Counted from the first letter of the stretch, positions 13,502 through 23,796 are shown. The stretch is DNA of 64,000 nucleotides from Bdellovibrio sp. (GCA_016187935.1 JACPIU010000033.1:1-64000); one strand, 5' to 3'. Program-made: numbers and translations. The notes: generated from the sequence alone by a model not told the origin.

Positions 13502-14746
13502 ATGGAAAAGCACGATAACGCATTGAAATTGTGGGCATATATAAAGACTAGCTATGTATTGCCGAAATTTATTGAAAATCGGCATCAAGATGCCGATAAT
13601 ATATTAATGTATAAACGGATATTGAACTTACAAACGGCTATCAAAAAGAAGAGTCACTTTCTTTTTGGCCCCAGGGCGACGGGGAAGTCCTGGTTAATCA
13701 AGCATGACCTTCCGGACGCGCAGGTATTTGATCTTCTCGATACTTCAACCTTTGCTCGATTTTTGAGACGGCCTGCGGCCTTGGCGGAAGAAATAAAAGG
13801 AAAGTTTGTTGTTGTTGATGAAGTTCAAAAATTGCCCTCGCTTCTTGATGAAGTTCATCGATTAATAGAGAACAAGAAGGTTCATTTTTTGCTTACAGGT
13901 AGTAGTGCAAGAAAGCTAAAGCATGGTGGTGCCAACCTTCTTGCTGGTCGGGCACGTAGTCTGCAGTTGTTTCCCTTAACAAGTCAGGAACTGTCCGATT
14001 TTTACCTGGAAAAATATTGCAACGTCGGTGGCCTACCGATCATTTATCAGTCGGATGAGCCTTGGTTAGAGTTAAAGGAATATATTAATCTTTATCTTAA
14101 AGAGGAGATCATTGCAGAGGCCATAGTGCGGAAGATTGATCACTATGCGCGCTTCATTGATGTGATCGGGCAGCGTTCGGGTGAAGAATTGAATTATCAA
14201 AGTATTGCGGATGATTCCGGAGTTCCTCCAAGAACGGTTGCCAACTTTGTTGAGATTTTAAAAGATACTTTGATTGCCTTCGAACTGGAACCGTATTGTA
14301 AAACGAAAAAAAGAAAAGCTGTTTCAAAAAGCAAAATTTATATGTTTGACGTGGGAGTGGCGAATTATCTCGCCGGCCGCAAGAATCTTCTGTTGCGCTC
14401 AGAAGCTTTTGGTAAGGCCTTTGAACACTTTATCATTCAGGAACTCAGGGCCTATATTGGTTACAATCAACTTGATGGGCCGATGAGCTATTGGCGAACG
14501 ACGACGGGACAGTTTGAAGTAGACTGCATTATCGGTGATGATGTCGCTATCGAAATAAAATCGGCGGAAAATTTCCATGAAAAAATGTTGTCGGGTCTTC
14601 TGGCACTTAAGGAAGAACAGAAAATTAAACGTTACATTTTGATAACTCGTGACCCTGTAGCAAGAAAAAGCAATGATATTGATGTCATGCCCTATCAAAC
14701 CTTTCTAGAGAATCTGTGGAATGGGAAGATTTTAAAAACGCTCTGA
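13502..14746 (+). CDS. AAA ATPase with DUF4143-type C-terminal domain
   Basis: 414 residues. Walker A GPRATGKSWL (about 56-65), Walker B KFVVVDEVQKLP (about 100-111), sensor-like FLLTGSSARKLK, and an arginine-rich LLAGRARSLQLFPLT. The C-terminal part has the DUF4143 arrangement with a winged-helix region (YQSIADDSGVPPRTVANFVE) and a PD-(D/E)xK-like pattern (QFEVDCIIGDDVAIEIKSAE). This large family is common and mostly uncharacterised; roles in defence or DNA processing have been suggested. The start could instead be the ATG at 13607 (MYKRIL), where family similarity begins. It lies alone beside the island. Confidence 0.8.
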   Translation: MEKHDNALKLWAYIKTSYVLPKFIENRHQDADNILMYKRILNLQTAIKKKSHFLFGPRATGKSWLIKHDLPDAQVFDLLDTSTFARFLRRPAALAEEIKGKFVVVDEVQKLPSLLDEVHRLIENKKVHFLLTGSSARKLKHGGANLLAGRARSLQLFPLTSQELSDFYLEKYCNVGGLPIIYQSDEPWLELKEYINLYLKEEIIAEAIVRKIDHYARFIDVIGQRSGEELNYQSIADDSGVPPRTVANFVEILKDTLIAFELEPYCKTKKRKAVSKSKIYMFDVGVANYLAGRKNLLLRSEAFGKAFEHFIIQELRAYIGYNQLDGPMSYWRTTTGQFEVDCIIGDDVAIEIKSAENFHEKMLSGLLALKEEQKIKRYILITRDPVARKSNDIDVMPYQTFLENLWNGKILKTL

Positions 14747-14789
14747 GCAATCGAGAAAGAGTTCCAGATACTTTCCGGACTGCAATGTG

Positions 14790-16169
14790 CTAAAAATCCG
14801 CCGAAACTGCGAGATTCATCACCGCTTCTTTTGATAAGGTGGCGATGCCGGGGATGAAGCCGGTGCTTTTGTATTGGAGTTCGGTGGAGAGGAGGAAGCG
14901 ATTGGCCCAGGGGAAGCCGAGTTTGAGGGCCGTGAGATGGCCGAACTCTTGGGATTTTGTTCTGAAGTCTTGGCCGCTTGGGTAAGTGAAAAGGGCGAGC
15001 CTGGGGGTGAAGAGGATCGGCGTGTTGAAGAGGCCGGATAGGGAAGAGCGGTAGTTTAAGATTTGCAGCTCGATCCCGGGGAAATAGGTGTCGTGATTTG
15101 ATTGGGCCATGAGTTTCGAGTAAAAGTTGAGATTTCCAACCTTGTAAAAGATGTTCAGGTCAATTGATGAACCAAAAGAAGTGAGTTGGTGCTTGAAGTT
15201 GAAATTATAGTGATGATCATCTCCAATCCAATTATGGCCAAACAGCGTCGGATCTAAAAGACTGATGTAGCTTAACGTTGCCTGCTTTTTTAAATACTTT
15301 CTTTCTTCAGGCGACAGTTGCTCATAGTGGACGCCCCTGGCCTTGCCGCCCAAAGGATGATCGAGCCGTGCTTGCTCAAAAGTTTCCAAGGGGCGAAAAA
15401 GATCGTAGGTCCAGGTGATGAAATCCAGTCCGCGTAGATCGCGCTTGAGAGGATCGCTGCCTTCCTCTCTTTCGTAGGTTTTGATGTCATCATCAATGGC
15501 CGGTTCGTCCACCGCCGTTATGTAGAAGATATTCCCCAAAAGCGCCGCCCAGTAGCCCGAGAAATTTGTGGTGCTTTTTCCCTGCGCAGAGACAAAATCA
15601 TCTTTCTGCATTTCAGTCACAAAGACATTCGCGGCTTCATAGCCGGCGGAATGGGATCTTATCCATTCACTGGGATGTTGCAGTTTGTATGCCGCCAAGT
15701 CTGCATCACTCACGCCGTAGACCGCGATGGTGTCTGAACTTAAGTCATAATCGTAGACGCCATCTTTTTGTCCTTTCATCCCCACGGTTCTCAATGCCTG
15801 AATATGGAATTCCTCGTGCAGCCAGGCGTTCGAGCCGGGAAGGGGAAGTGAGTAGACAACGAATTCACCCACGAACATAAAGGTTTTTTTCAACAGGGTA
15901 TCGTTGCTAGTGCGAAAAAAACGATCAGACACCCACTGAAGGCCTTTGTGGTAATCCTTGCTTAAGACTACGCCGTTTTGCATGCTGGGATACTTGAAAT
16001 TGACCAACCCGTTTTCTCCCCAGAGAGGAAGTTCCAGTATGAGCGGCGCCGGCGTTGTGGCACTTGCACCAGCTACATTCGGAGGAGTTTCCGCGCTAAT
16101 TGCGGTGGTGGTCACGAACAGTAGGAGGAGGGTATAAATTTTAAAATAGTTTGATTTTTTTTCGCTCAT
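14790..16169 (-). CDS. Predicted outer-membrane protein with an HExxH motif
   Basis: 459 residues. Signal peptide at about 10-26 (IYTLLLLFVTTTAISAE). Residues 118-122 read HEEFH within NAWLHEEFHIQALRTVG, a metallopeptidase-type zinc motif. The C-terminal third alternates short amphipathic strands (FGSSIDLNIFYKVGNLNFYS, LSGLFNTPILFTPRLALF) and ends in LAVSADF with a terminal Phe, as in outer-membrane barrels. A membrane-embedded or surface protease-like protein fits. The motif could be coincidental. Transcribed alone and convergent with the ATPase gene. Confidence 0.55.
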   Translation of the reverse strand: MSEKKSNYFKIYTLLLLFVTTTAISAETPPNVAGASATTPAPLILELPLWGENGLVNFKYPSMQNGVVLSKDYHKGLQWVSDRFFRTSNDTLLKKTFMFVGEFVVYSLPLPGSNAWLHEEFHIQALRTVGMKGQKDGVYDYDLSSDTIAVYGVSDADLAAYKLQHPSEWIRSHSAGYEAANVFVTEMQKDDFVSAQGKSTTNFSGYWAALLGNIFYITAVDEPAIDDDIKTYEREEGSDPLKRDLRGLDFITWTYDLFRPLETFEQARLDHPLGGKARGVHYEQLSPEERKYLKKQATLSYISLLDPTLFGHNWIGDDHHYNFNFKHQLTSFGSSIDLNIFYKVGNLNFYSKLMAQSNHDTYFPGIELQILNYRSSLSGLFNTPILFTPRLALFTYPSGQDFRTKSQEFGHLTALKLGFPWANRFLLSTELQYKSTGFIPGIATLSKEAVMNLAVSADF

Positions 16170-16349
16170 AAAATTGTGAAAAATTACGCCTTCAATGATT
16201 TACTCGAGTAAGATTGTACCGTGGAATGGTATTAAAGGGGAGAAAATGGGATCTATGGTGCATTAGTTCTTGGCCAAAATGGAAAATAGGCATTCAGACA
16301 AAAAAAAGTGTCCCTGCCATTAAATTTTTGGCCAACTTGGTGCTGGAAC

Positions 16350-17312
16350 TTAATTTTTTACATAAATCGCATAGCGCATTTCTCGTTTCATTAATTTCCC
16401 AAGTGATTTAATTTCTGGCCGGGAGGTTCCGCCAGAAAACTCAACAACCTTCATATCTTTCAAGTAGCTGAGCAAGATACGATAACCCGTCTTGCTGACC
16501 CCAAGTCCTCGAACGCTTGGGTGTAAGCAGAATGTAAAACCCGCGGATTTCGATGATACATCTGGATTTTCTTGAATGATCACTCCCATAAAACCAAGCA
16601 TTTTTTTATTTTTAAAAACACCCAAGATGCGTCCTCTTTTTTTTCGGATGACTCTCAAATATTCTTTCCTGTCATTCCGAAGTGATGTCGCCGTGTGAGC
16701 AAAGTATCCATGCTGTGGTTCTGCGGAAAAAACAATTTTCTGTAATCGCAAAGCCAAATTGACTTCGTGAAGTGTCTGCAGCGCTTTTATTTCGAGCCCA
16801 AGATGATGAAGGTCTAAGGGCGGGTTCTTTTTTTTTATGAGAGCATGCAGGGCCGGTATCGTTTTCCCATAGAGAATTTCATACTTAGTATTGAATCCAG
16901 CCTCTTTTAAAGTCTTTGCCAAGACTGCATCTTCCATCTTAGATATTCCGATTCTGGTGTATCGAGGTGTCTGTTTGCCAAAATCCCGTATCGTCGTTCT
17001 CACCCAGACCAGTGCTTTACGGCCATGCCTCTGGTCGTATTCAAAGAAAAAGGCCCTTTCGCCACGGATTCGAGGAAATTTTGCTTTCATAGATAGAAAA
17101 ACAGCTATTGGATGCTGATCTTCCTTCAGCACTTTAATTAATCCGCTAGAATTTGCTTGCTTGAGAATCCCCAAGGCCATGGCCAATTGAGCTTTCTGAT
17201 CTTTTGTGCTTACTTTTTTTGTGGTTTTCGTGAACGGAAAATCGTGATCGGACATCCACTTTGCTAAAAAAGGCGTTAAGTAATTTAATTCATTTTCTTT
17301 CATTCGTTTCAT
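16350..17312 (-). CDS. GNAT-like acetyltransferase, uncharacterised
   Basis: 320 residues without signal peptide. The C-terminal half has a GNAT outline: RILGVFKNKKMLGFMGVII, then an acetyl-CoA loop-like LHPSVRGLGVSKTGYRILLS where RGLGVS corresponds to the Q/R-x-x-G-x-G/A motif. The N-terminal half (AILKQANSSGLIKVLKED and onward) may be a second, degenerate GNAT fold. Substrate unknown. It stands alone between intergenic regions of 160-180 bp. Confidence 0.55.
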   Translation of the reverse strand: MKRMKENELNYLTPFLAKWMSDHDFPFTKTTKKVSTKDQKAQLAMALGILKQANSSGLIKVLKEDQHPIAVFLSMKAKFPRIRGERAFFFEYDQRHGRKALVWVRTTIRDFGKQTPRYTRIGISKMEDAVLAKTLKEAGFNTKYEILYGKTIPALHALIKKKNPPLDLHHLGLEIKALQTLHEVNLALRLQKIVFSAEPQHGYFAHTATSLRNDRKEYLRVIRKKRGRILGVFKNKKMLGFMGVIIQENPDVSSKSAGFTFCLHPSVRGLGVSKTGYRILLSYLKDMKVVEFSGGTSRPEIKSLGKLMKREMRYAIYVKN

Positions 17313-17475
17313 GACAACTTCTCTATGCTAGGCACCTTTTCATGGCCTGAGTGCATGAGATCATCAGTTTCAAAGGTATTAGAATCAAAAATATCATCGC
17401 TTCATCCAGGGACAATCGAAAAAGACCATATCTTCCCACATTTCGCAAATAGCATACATCCTTATCGGCCCTTAT

Positions 17476-18225
17476 TTAGCTACGTCGATAGATGTTCGTG
17501 ATAGCGGCTTGCGCAGTAGGGAAGATCACAATTTCTTGAATGTTAACATGAGGCGGTCGTGAGAGGGCCCAGAGAATGGTATCGGCGATGTCTTCGGGTT
17601 GAAGCGGGCTGACGCCCTCGTATACTTTTTTTGCTCTTTCAGAGTCACCGAAGCGCACAAGCGAAAATTCCGTCTCCAGCATTCCTGGTTCAATGTTTGA
17701 AACGCGGATATTGGTACCAAGGAGATCGATTCGAAGGGATTCGCTAATTGCACGGACTGCAAACTTGGTGGCGCAGTAGACACTTCCACCGCCATAGGCC
17801 CAACGACCAGCGGCCGAGCCAATGTTTACGATATGGCCATTGTTTGTCTTTATCATGTAGGGAACGATTGCACGGGTCATATAGAGAAGGCCTTTCATGT
17901 TAGTATCAATCATTGTTTCCCAATCATCAATATTGGCCTCCTGGAGTTTATCAGCTCCACAAGCAAGACCTGCATTGTTAATCAGAGCACTCACTCGTGG
18001 AAGGAGTTCCTGGCCGGCATTCAGAAATTTCTCAACCGCTTTTCGTGAACTTACATCAAACGTGAAGGTATGTATTTTAGTGCTTTTCGATAATTCGACT
18101 TTGATTTTGTCTAATCTCTCACCGCGACGACCAGTTAAGATCAGTTCTGTACCTTGCTGTGCCAATTTACGAGCTAAGGCCAGCCCAATTCCGGAAGTGG
18201 CACCGGTGATAAGTGTAATGCTCAT
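17476..18225 (-). CDS. Short-chain dehydrogenase/reductase, YdfG-like
   Basis: 249 residues from the ATG at 18225, with GGAGA about 9 bases upstream; an upstream start at 18276 lacks this. Rossmann motif TGATSGIG (about 7-14), NNAG (INNAGLA, about 85), catalytic Ser in NIGSAAGRW and YCATK (Tyr and Lys). The sequence pattern around PGMLETEFSLVRF matches the NADP-dependent 3-hydroxy acid/serine dehydrogenases such as YdfG. The substrate is inferred only from family resemblance. Confidence 0.82.
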   Translation of the reverse strand: MSITLITGATSGIGLALARKLAQQGTELILTGRRGERLDKIKVELSKSTKIHTFTFDVSSRKAVEKFLNAGQELLPRVSALINNAGLACGADKLQEANIDDWETMIDTNMKGLLYMTRAIVPYMIKTNNGHIVNIGSAAGRWAYGGGSVYCATKFAVRAISESLRIDLLGTNIRVSNIEPGMLETEFSLVRFGDSERAKKVYEGVSPLQPEDIADTILWALSRPPHVNIQEIVIFPTAQAAITNIYRRS

Positions 18226-18359
18226 ATCTATTTTCTCCGAGATGAATTTAGGTCTAGTGTACAATAAAATGGCCAAAGGTATCTATGTACAAATGTTTAG
18301 GGGAGAAATCCACCAATAAGTTCCCCTCCGCCAATGCCAGAAGAGACATGTTTTACTTT

Positions 18360-19664
18360 TCAATTTGTTATTTTTGCTTTTATCAATGTTTCTCCATGTT
18401 GAGAGAGGTCCAGCCCCATCACTTCTTCATCTGGACGCACCCTCAGGGGCTTAATCTTATCGGTAATAATGTAGAGAACATACGAACCGAAATAAGTGAA
18501 GAGGCAGACAATCACCAGAGCGATCAGATGATAGAAAAACGTTCTAGTTTGGCCAGTCATCAATCCAACGTCTTTCGCAAAGATGCCGGTCAGAATCATA
18601 CCCAAAATTCCCCCCAGTCCATGGCAGGGAAAGACGTCAAGAGTGTCATCCACTCCTGTTTTGGTTTTAAAATGCAATGCCAGATTGGATGCCAGCGAAG
18701 CAATAAATCCAATTAAAATACTCGAGCCTGTATTTACAAAACCTGCACCTGGTGTGATCGCCACCAAGCCAACGACAGCTGCCACGCAGGCACCTAGGCT
18801 TGAAACTTTTTTCCCCTGCAATTTTTCAAAGAAAATCCAGCTCATCATGGCTACTGAAGAGGCAACGGTGGTATTTAAAAAGGCCAAGACGGCCACATCA
18901 TTGGCCGCCAAAGATGATCCAGCATTGAATCCAAACCAGCCAAACCATAAGAGCCCGGTACCTAAAATAACATAAGGAATATGGGGAGGATTATGCGAAA
19001 TCTCTTGGCGCGGTCCCAAATAGATCGATCCGGCCAATGCCGCCATTCCGGCCGAAATGTGTACAACGGTTCCGCCGGCAAAGTCCAACACGCCCCAAGA
19101 TCGGAGCAAACCATCTGGATGCCATGTCATATGCGCTAGTGGGGAATATATAAATAGAGAAAAAAGAACGATAAAAATCAAATAGCTGCTAAATCGCACA
19201 CGCTCGGCAAATCCTCCACTTACCAAGGCAGGAGTGATGATAGCAAATTTCATTTGGAAGAGAGAAAACAAGGCAAAGGGAATGGTTGGAGAGAAATCCG
19301 GATGAGTTTGCATCCCGATCCCACGGTACATAAAAAATGTAAAAGGATTGCCGATAATTCCCCACAGGCTGTCACCAAAACTTAAACTGAAACCGACGAT
19401 GATCCACAAAATGGTGATCACTCCCAATGCGACAATACTTTGCATCATGGTGGAGATGAGATTTTTTTTGCTGACCATACCACCATAAAAAAAGGAAAGC
19501 CCGGGAGTCATGAGTAGAACCAGTCCTGAAGAAGTCAAAAGCCAGGCAGTATCACCTGAATTGATGGGACCTCCTATTTTCGACTGAGGATTCACTGGCA
19601 TAAAAGTAGCGATGGTACCTGCCACAAAAATCAAGCCGAGGTGAAAAAGATAACGCAATTTCAT
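18360..19664 (-). CDS. amtB: Ammonium transporter
   Basis: 434 residues with eleven or twelve hydrophobic segments, including an N-terminal one. Amt signatures are DTAWLLTSSGLVLLMTPGLS, FFYGGMVSKKN, the core DFAGGTVVHISAGMAALAGS (with the first pore His) and FPCHGLGGILGMILTGIF (second pore His). It conducts ammonia/ammonium across the inner membrane. AAGGAG precedes the ATG. Most proteobacteria pair amtB with glnK; no PII gene is visible on either side here, so regulation must come from elsewhere. Confidence 0.93.
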   Translation of the reverse strand: MKLRYLFHLGLIFVAGTIATFMPVNPQSKIGGPINSGDTAWLLTSSGLVLLMTPGLSFFYGGMVSKKNLISTMMQSIVALGVITILWIIVGFSLSFGDSLWGIIGNPFTFFMYRGIGMQTHPDFSPTIPFALFSLFQMKFAIITPALVSGGFAERVRFSSYLIFIVLFSLFIYSPLAHMTWHPDGLLRSWGVLDFAGGTVVHISAGMAALAGSIYLGPRQEISHNPPHIPYVILGTGLLWFGWFGFNAGSSLAANDVAVLAFLNTTVASSVAMMSWIFFEKLQGKKVSSLGACVAAVVGLVAITPGAGFVNTGSSILIGFIASLASNLALHFKTKTGVDDTLDVFPCHGLGGILGMILTGIFAKDVGLMTGQTRTFFYHLIALVIVCLFTYFGSYVLYIITDKIKPLRVRPDEEVMGLDLSQHGETLIKAKITN

Positions 19665-19845
19665 TGTTTCATTCTCCTTTTTAAGTCTTCTTTGGAGGGT
19701 GAACTGATCTTAAACCAGTTTTTTTAAGCGCGCTAGGCAGTCCCGATTTTTTGATGTGCAATGCTTGTGAATCATATCTGCGTTAGGGCAAATGCTAGGC
19801 ACATATTAATTTATTTGAAAGTAAGTCTATGTTATTATCACGTGC

Positions 19846-21153
19846 ATGAGAAAGAAAATCATCGTCATAGGTGCTGGAATAGCAGGTCTTACCTCCGCCC
19901 ACTATTTAAAAAAAAGCGGTCACGATGTGACTATTCTAGAAAGTAGTCAACGAGTTGGTGGTAGAATGACCTCCGATCATCTTGATGGTTACATCATAGA
20001 CAGAGGAGCACAATTTCTCTCTGAAGGGTATACAACTCTCATTCCGTTAATCAAAGAAGTGGGCCTCGCAAACGAACTGGTAGAATCAAGTCCTTGGGCG
20101 GGAATGGTTCGAGATCAAAAAATATGTGCCATGTCTATTGAAAAACCGTTTTCTCCAGTTGTCAGCGGTTATCTCAGCGTAATGGAGGCCATAAAATATC
20201 TTTTTCATATGACTAAATGGGCCAAAACCATTTTTAAAATTCCTCTTGATGATTATTCAGCATGGGCCGATTTTGATTATCAAAACAGTGAAGAATTTAT
20301 TTTGCAAAACTTTAACCCAACGACGTTGGAATATTTGATCGAACCTCAGATGCAGGGTTTGTATTATCAAAATCCTCATGACTCATCTATGGCGCTTGCG
20401 CTGATGCTCCTTAGTTTCGCAATAAGAAAGGGCAAGATACTAAATTTAAAAAATGGTATGGGGTCATTGCCCCTTAAATTGGCCAGCAATTTAGATGTTC
20501 GACTTAATTGTGAGGTGAATCAAATTGAGATTGGTAAAGAAAATAAAGTTTCAATCAATATAGCTGGAGAAACTATCTCTGCTGATCATGTTGTTCTTGC
20601 TGTGCCTGCTGTCATCGCGCGAAGAATTTACACGTCGAGAGATGCGACGGAGGAAGCTCTTTTGAATACGCAATATAGTTCCACCGTTAATATTAGTCTG
20701 GCATCAGATGTTAAAATGCCGAAATCAAAACTTTACGGTTTTTTAATCCCAAGAAAAGAACGTAAAACTATTTGTGCGATAGGAATTGAATCAAATAAGG
20801 TTGTGGGACGAGTAAAAACGGGAGAACTCCTGGATATTATGATTGATGGTAATGTAGGCGCAGATTTTGTTAATAAAACCAATTCAGAGATTATTGATGC
20901 AATAGCTCCTGAATTGGAAAATTTTTTCCCGGGTTTTCTGCAATCGCGCAAGTTTACACATGTTATTCGTTGGAGGCATGCAGAACCTCATTCTCCTATC
21001 GGACGAAGTACTCTAATTAAAAAATACAAAGCAAGTCTTGCCTCCAATTCGCCAGTTGTTCTTGCGGGAGATTATCTCGGATTTCCCTATACAGACAGTG
21101 CGGCCTTTACCGGGAAATGGGCAGCTCAGTTTTTGATCACATGTAGTGCTTGA
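19846..21153 (+). CDS. FAD-dependent amine-oxidase/protoporphyrinogen-oxidase-like enzyme
   Basis: 435 residues. N-terminal FAD site IVIGAGIAGLTSAHYLKKSG (about 6-25) with ESSQRVGGRMTS next, and a C-terminal FAD segment VVLAGDYLGFPYTDSAAFTG. The middle has the substrate-domain pattern of the flavin amine oxidase/HemG-HemY/phytoene-dehydrogenase superfamily (LIEPQMQGLYYQNPHDSSMA). Exact substrate cannot be read. No heme genes are adjacent. It is divergent from amtB with 180 bp between them. Confidence 0.75.
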   Translation: MRKKIIVIGAGIAGLTSAHYLKKSGHDVTILESSQRVGGRMTSDHLDGYIIDRGAQFLSEGYTTLIPLIKEVGLANELVESSPWAGMVRDQKICAMSIEKPFSPVVSGYLSVMEAIKYLFHMTKWAKTIFKIPLDDYSAWADFDYQNSEEFILQNFNPTTLEYLIEPQMQGLYYQNPHDSSMALALMLLSFAIRKGKILNLKNGMGSLPLKLASNLDVRLNCEVNQIEIGKENKVSINIAGETISADHVVLAVPAVIARRIYTSRDATEEALLNTQYSSTVNISLASDVKMPKSKLYGFLIPRKERKTICAIGIESNKVVGRVKTGELLDIMIDGNVGADFVNKTNSEIIDAIAPELENFFPGFLQSRKFTHVIRWRHAEPHSPIGRSTLIKKYKASLASNSPVVLAGDYLGFPYTDSAAFTGKWAAQFLITCSA

Positions 21154-21182
21154 CCATGGCAATCCTGTCAAACTTTCTCTCG

Positions 21183-22331
21183 CTAATCTTTGGAATGGGA
21201 AGGTATATTAAACTTGCTCGATGTAAAACAACCTTTTTTCCACCAAATTTTCTCATTAAGAATTTCTGAAAAATCTTTTTCTTCAAGGAAATATTTATAG
21301 ATTTCTAGTCTGTTATAATTGGAAAGTCGCTTTTTTAATAATCTAAAAGTCTGATTGAAAATAAAGTCCTTGGTGAAAAATTTCAAAACCGTTGAAACAG
21401 GTCGATGCCCTATTGATTCGGGAATCAAAATATCTTTATAAATTAAGTTGTTAGGTAATCTAGTATGGAAAAATTTTAAATAGTTTTTAAATATTAAAAA
21501 ATTGTTTAAGTAATTAACGAAATCATTTTGCATATGCCAGAATAAGACATTTTTCCCATCGATTTTCTCATCATAACCATCTTTTTTATATTGATATGGC
21601 AAATCTCTGTTCCATGGGGTGTATTGATTTATGAAAAGAGGATTTTCGAAGAGAATATACTCATTCAAATCAGACATAATGTTCTTAGGATTATCTTGAA
21701 TAATTCTACCCGTGTGGATTAGGTGTGAAATGAGGTCTTGATCACTGGTTATCACCGGCCGATTTCTTTGTCCGGCCCATTTCAATGTTTCTGATTCCCT
21801 CCATCCATCTCGCTCTTGCCATGCTTTTTTAGAATAGGCATCAATGTTTTTACAAAAAATATTTAAATTTTCTTCATAACAATCAAACCAATGAGGATCA
21901 CTTATAACGGTAAAAGCGGGACAACCTTGAAGAACGAAAGTCCTATTATTTATTTTTTTTAAGAGTGTGGCAGGATCTTCATTCAAAATTAAATCGCCAT
22001 CAAAATGGATGATTTTCTCTCCTCTGAAATATTCTTTCAACACCATCCATCGCAAAAAACATTTTTTTTCATAATCACCAAATCTATCTAAAGACGAGTA
22101 AGCCTTTGAAAAAGAATCATACATCTTGCTTACATCATGAGTAAGAAAATTATTCTGGTGAAGAGTCTGAAGATAGTTCTGTGAAAGTTTCTCGATACCT
22201 TCTAGAAATAACAAATCAAACGATGCGGTGAAATTTCTTGATCGATATCTTTGAGCAATAAAATTTAATGGGATTTTTTCTTCAAAATCACTTGCGCTAA
22301 ACTTATTCCAAAAAACCATTACATATTTCAT
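21183..22331 (-). CDS. Glycosyltransferase-like (GT-A) protein
   Basis: 382 residues, no signal peptide. The segment GEKIIHFDGDLILNEDPATL has a DxD-type motif (DGD) after a hydrophobic strand, as in metal-dependent GT-A sugar transferases, and NRPVITSDQDLISHL is a second acidic loop. It is cytoplasmic and likely modifies a surface glycan; the neighbouring divergent gene encodes an O-antigen-ligase-like protein. AAGGAGAAC lies at good spacing before the ATG. The enzyme call is inferred from motif and context. Confidence 0.5.
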   Translation of the reverse strand: MKYVMVFWNKFSASDFEEKIPLNFIAQRYRSRNFTASFDLLFLEGIEKLSQNYLQTLHQNNFLTHDVSKMYDSFSKAYSSLDRFGDYEKKCFLRWMVLKEYFRGEKIIHFDGDLILNEDPATLLKKINNRTFVLQGCPAFTVISDPHWFDCYEENLNIFCKNIDAYSKKAWQERDGWRESETLKWAGQRNRPVITSDQDLISHLIHTGRIIQDNPKNIMSDLNEYILFENPLFINQYTPWNRDLPYQYKKDGYDEKIDGKNVLFWHMQNDFVNYLNNFLIFKNYLKFFHTRLPNNLIYKDILIPESIGHRPVSTVLKFFTKDFIFNQTFRLLKKRLSNYNRLEIYKYFLEEKDFSEILNEKIWWKKGCFTSSKFNIPSHSKD

Positions 22332-22476
22332 GAAAGCGTTCTCCTTGTCATAAGCTTAAATTGGCGCCTTTAAAAATCAAATTGCTTTTGAAGATAGTAT
22401 CTTTCCAATGAAGCGCTGCGGCTATTTGTGAATTGTCTTGCCCCTTTGCTCTTCTTTCGTGCATATTAGCGCGCCT

Positions 22477-23796
22477 ATGGATAATCAAAACATCATACGT
22501 CCAAGTACATCAGAAACCTGTTTGAACATAGGCCTAATAGCGGGACTCATGATTTTTGCAATGCTTGCCCCATTGCAAGATCTTCCACGAATCACTATTC
22601 CTATTATCAATTATGATCTCCGAATCGCTTTTTTGGGTATTCCTTTAATTTTTATCGGTCTCATTGCTAAATGGCGAGAAAATCTAAGCATACTTCTTAA
22701 AAATATGGATGTGCGAAATTTTTGTATTCTGATCATTTTATTTCTTCTCTATTGTGTCTCTTATAATTTTATTTTCACGTTTTCCAAACGGAGCATCGGA
22801 TTTTGCATTTGGCTTTTTTTTAATATCTTTATTCTCATCTCATCATCTTTTCCTCAAAAAAATTATCTCTTACGTGGACTTTTAATCGGACAATTTTTTG
22901 TAGGCATTCACATTATTCTTTCTCATTTCTTTTTTCCAGATATTCCAGTACCCGCCGTGACCGAGGATTTTAGATACCAAGGTTTCTATTTACGGGTGTT
23001 TAGCTTGATGGGGGAACCGTCTTATGTGCCTTTATCTATGGCCCCATTGATTCTTCATCTTCTTCTGAAAAGAACTCCTCTTTCCACGTTTGAAAAGGTT
23101 ACTATTTATACACTCTTTTTGGCTCTAGGATTAATCTATGCTCGAACTGTATTGGTTGCGACTTTTTTTATTTTCCTCATTACCATTTTTTACAAGAGAC
23201 AAGAAAAGAAATTTCTCATCCTTTATCTTCTAGTTCCCCTCTTTCTGAGCTATACCGTTTCGTTTATTCGCTTTCCAGGATATTATGGTTCCAATCTTTT
23301 TCCTACGCCCAAAAACCTTATCAAGCATCTAAGACCATATATTCGCAAACCTTCCAGCTTTGAACAAATTGATACTGACAAAGCTTTTCTACTGGGAGGG
23401 TCAAATCAAGACCGATTACGCGCCCTCCAGAATGGCATTTTCCTGTTTAAAAGATATCCTTTTTTCGGCGTAGGGTTGGCGAATTCTTATGAAGTTTGCG
23501 AGAAGGAATGTATTGTGCCAGAGAGAGAATTGGTTTTTTCTCCTCACAACATCTTTCTTGAATTGCTAGTCGACGGTGGAATTATCGGGTTTACCATCGT
23601 GAGTACAGCTTTTTTCTTTTTGGCCCGCTTTAGAAGAAGGGAAGGGGATCTATCGCATCTCATGCCGATGCTGCTGCTCATGATTTTAATGCAATTAGCA
23701 CAAAATATTAATATGCCGGCGATTTGGATTTTTTCAAGTATCATCTTACGACACAAGATAAAAATAGGTGCCCGTGATTCGAAAGTCGAAGCATAG
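22477..23796 (+). CDS. O-antigen ligase/polymerase-like membrane protein
   Basis: 439 residues from ATG 22477 (an upstream TTG at 22438 would add 13 residues). Ten or more membrane segments. A long loop lies near residues 275-345 (LRPYIRKPSSFEQIDTDKAF), followed by DRLRALQNGIFLFKRYPFFG and then PHNIFLELLVDGGIIGF. The RYPFFGVG-to-HNIFLELL pattern is characteristic of the WaaL/Wzy_C family, which joins or polymerises glycans at the periplasmic face. It is divergent from the glycosyltransferase-like gene. Confidence 0.78.
   Translation: MDNQNIIRPSTSETCLNIGLIAGLMIFAMLAPLQDLPRITIPIINYDLRIAFLGIPLIFIGLIAKWRENLSILLKNMDVRNFCILIILFLLYCVSYNFIFTFSKRSIGFCIWLFFNIFILISSSFPQKNYLLRGLLIGQFFVGIHIILSHFFFPDIPVPAVTEDFRYQGFYLRVFSLMGEPSYVPLSMAPLILHLLLKRTPLSTFEKVTIYTLFLALGLIYARTVLVATFFIFLITIFYKRQEKKFLILYLLVPLFLSYTVSFIRFPGYYGSNLFPTPKNLIKHLRPYIRKPSSFEQIDTDKAFLLGGSNQDRLRALQNGIFLFKRYPFFGVGLANSYEVCEKECIVPERELVFSPHNIFLELLVDGGIIGFTIVSTAFFFLARFRRREGDLSHLMPMLLLMILMQLAQNINMPAIWIFSSIILRHKIKIGARDSKVEA

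Noticed and set aside
19665-19845. Sigma54 promoter for amtB
   Set aside because: TTGC-like boxes are present but no GG dinucleotide lies at the required 10-bp distance.
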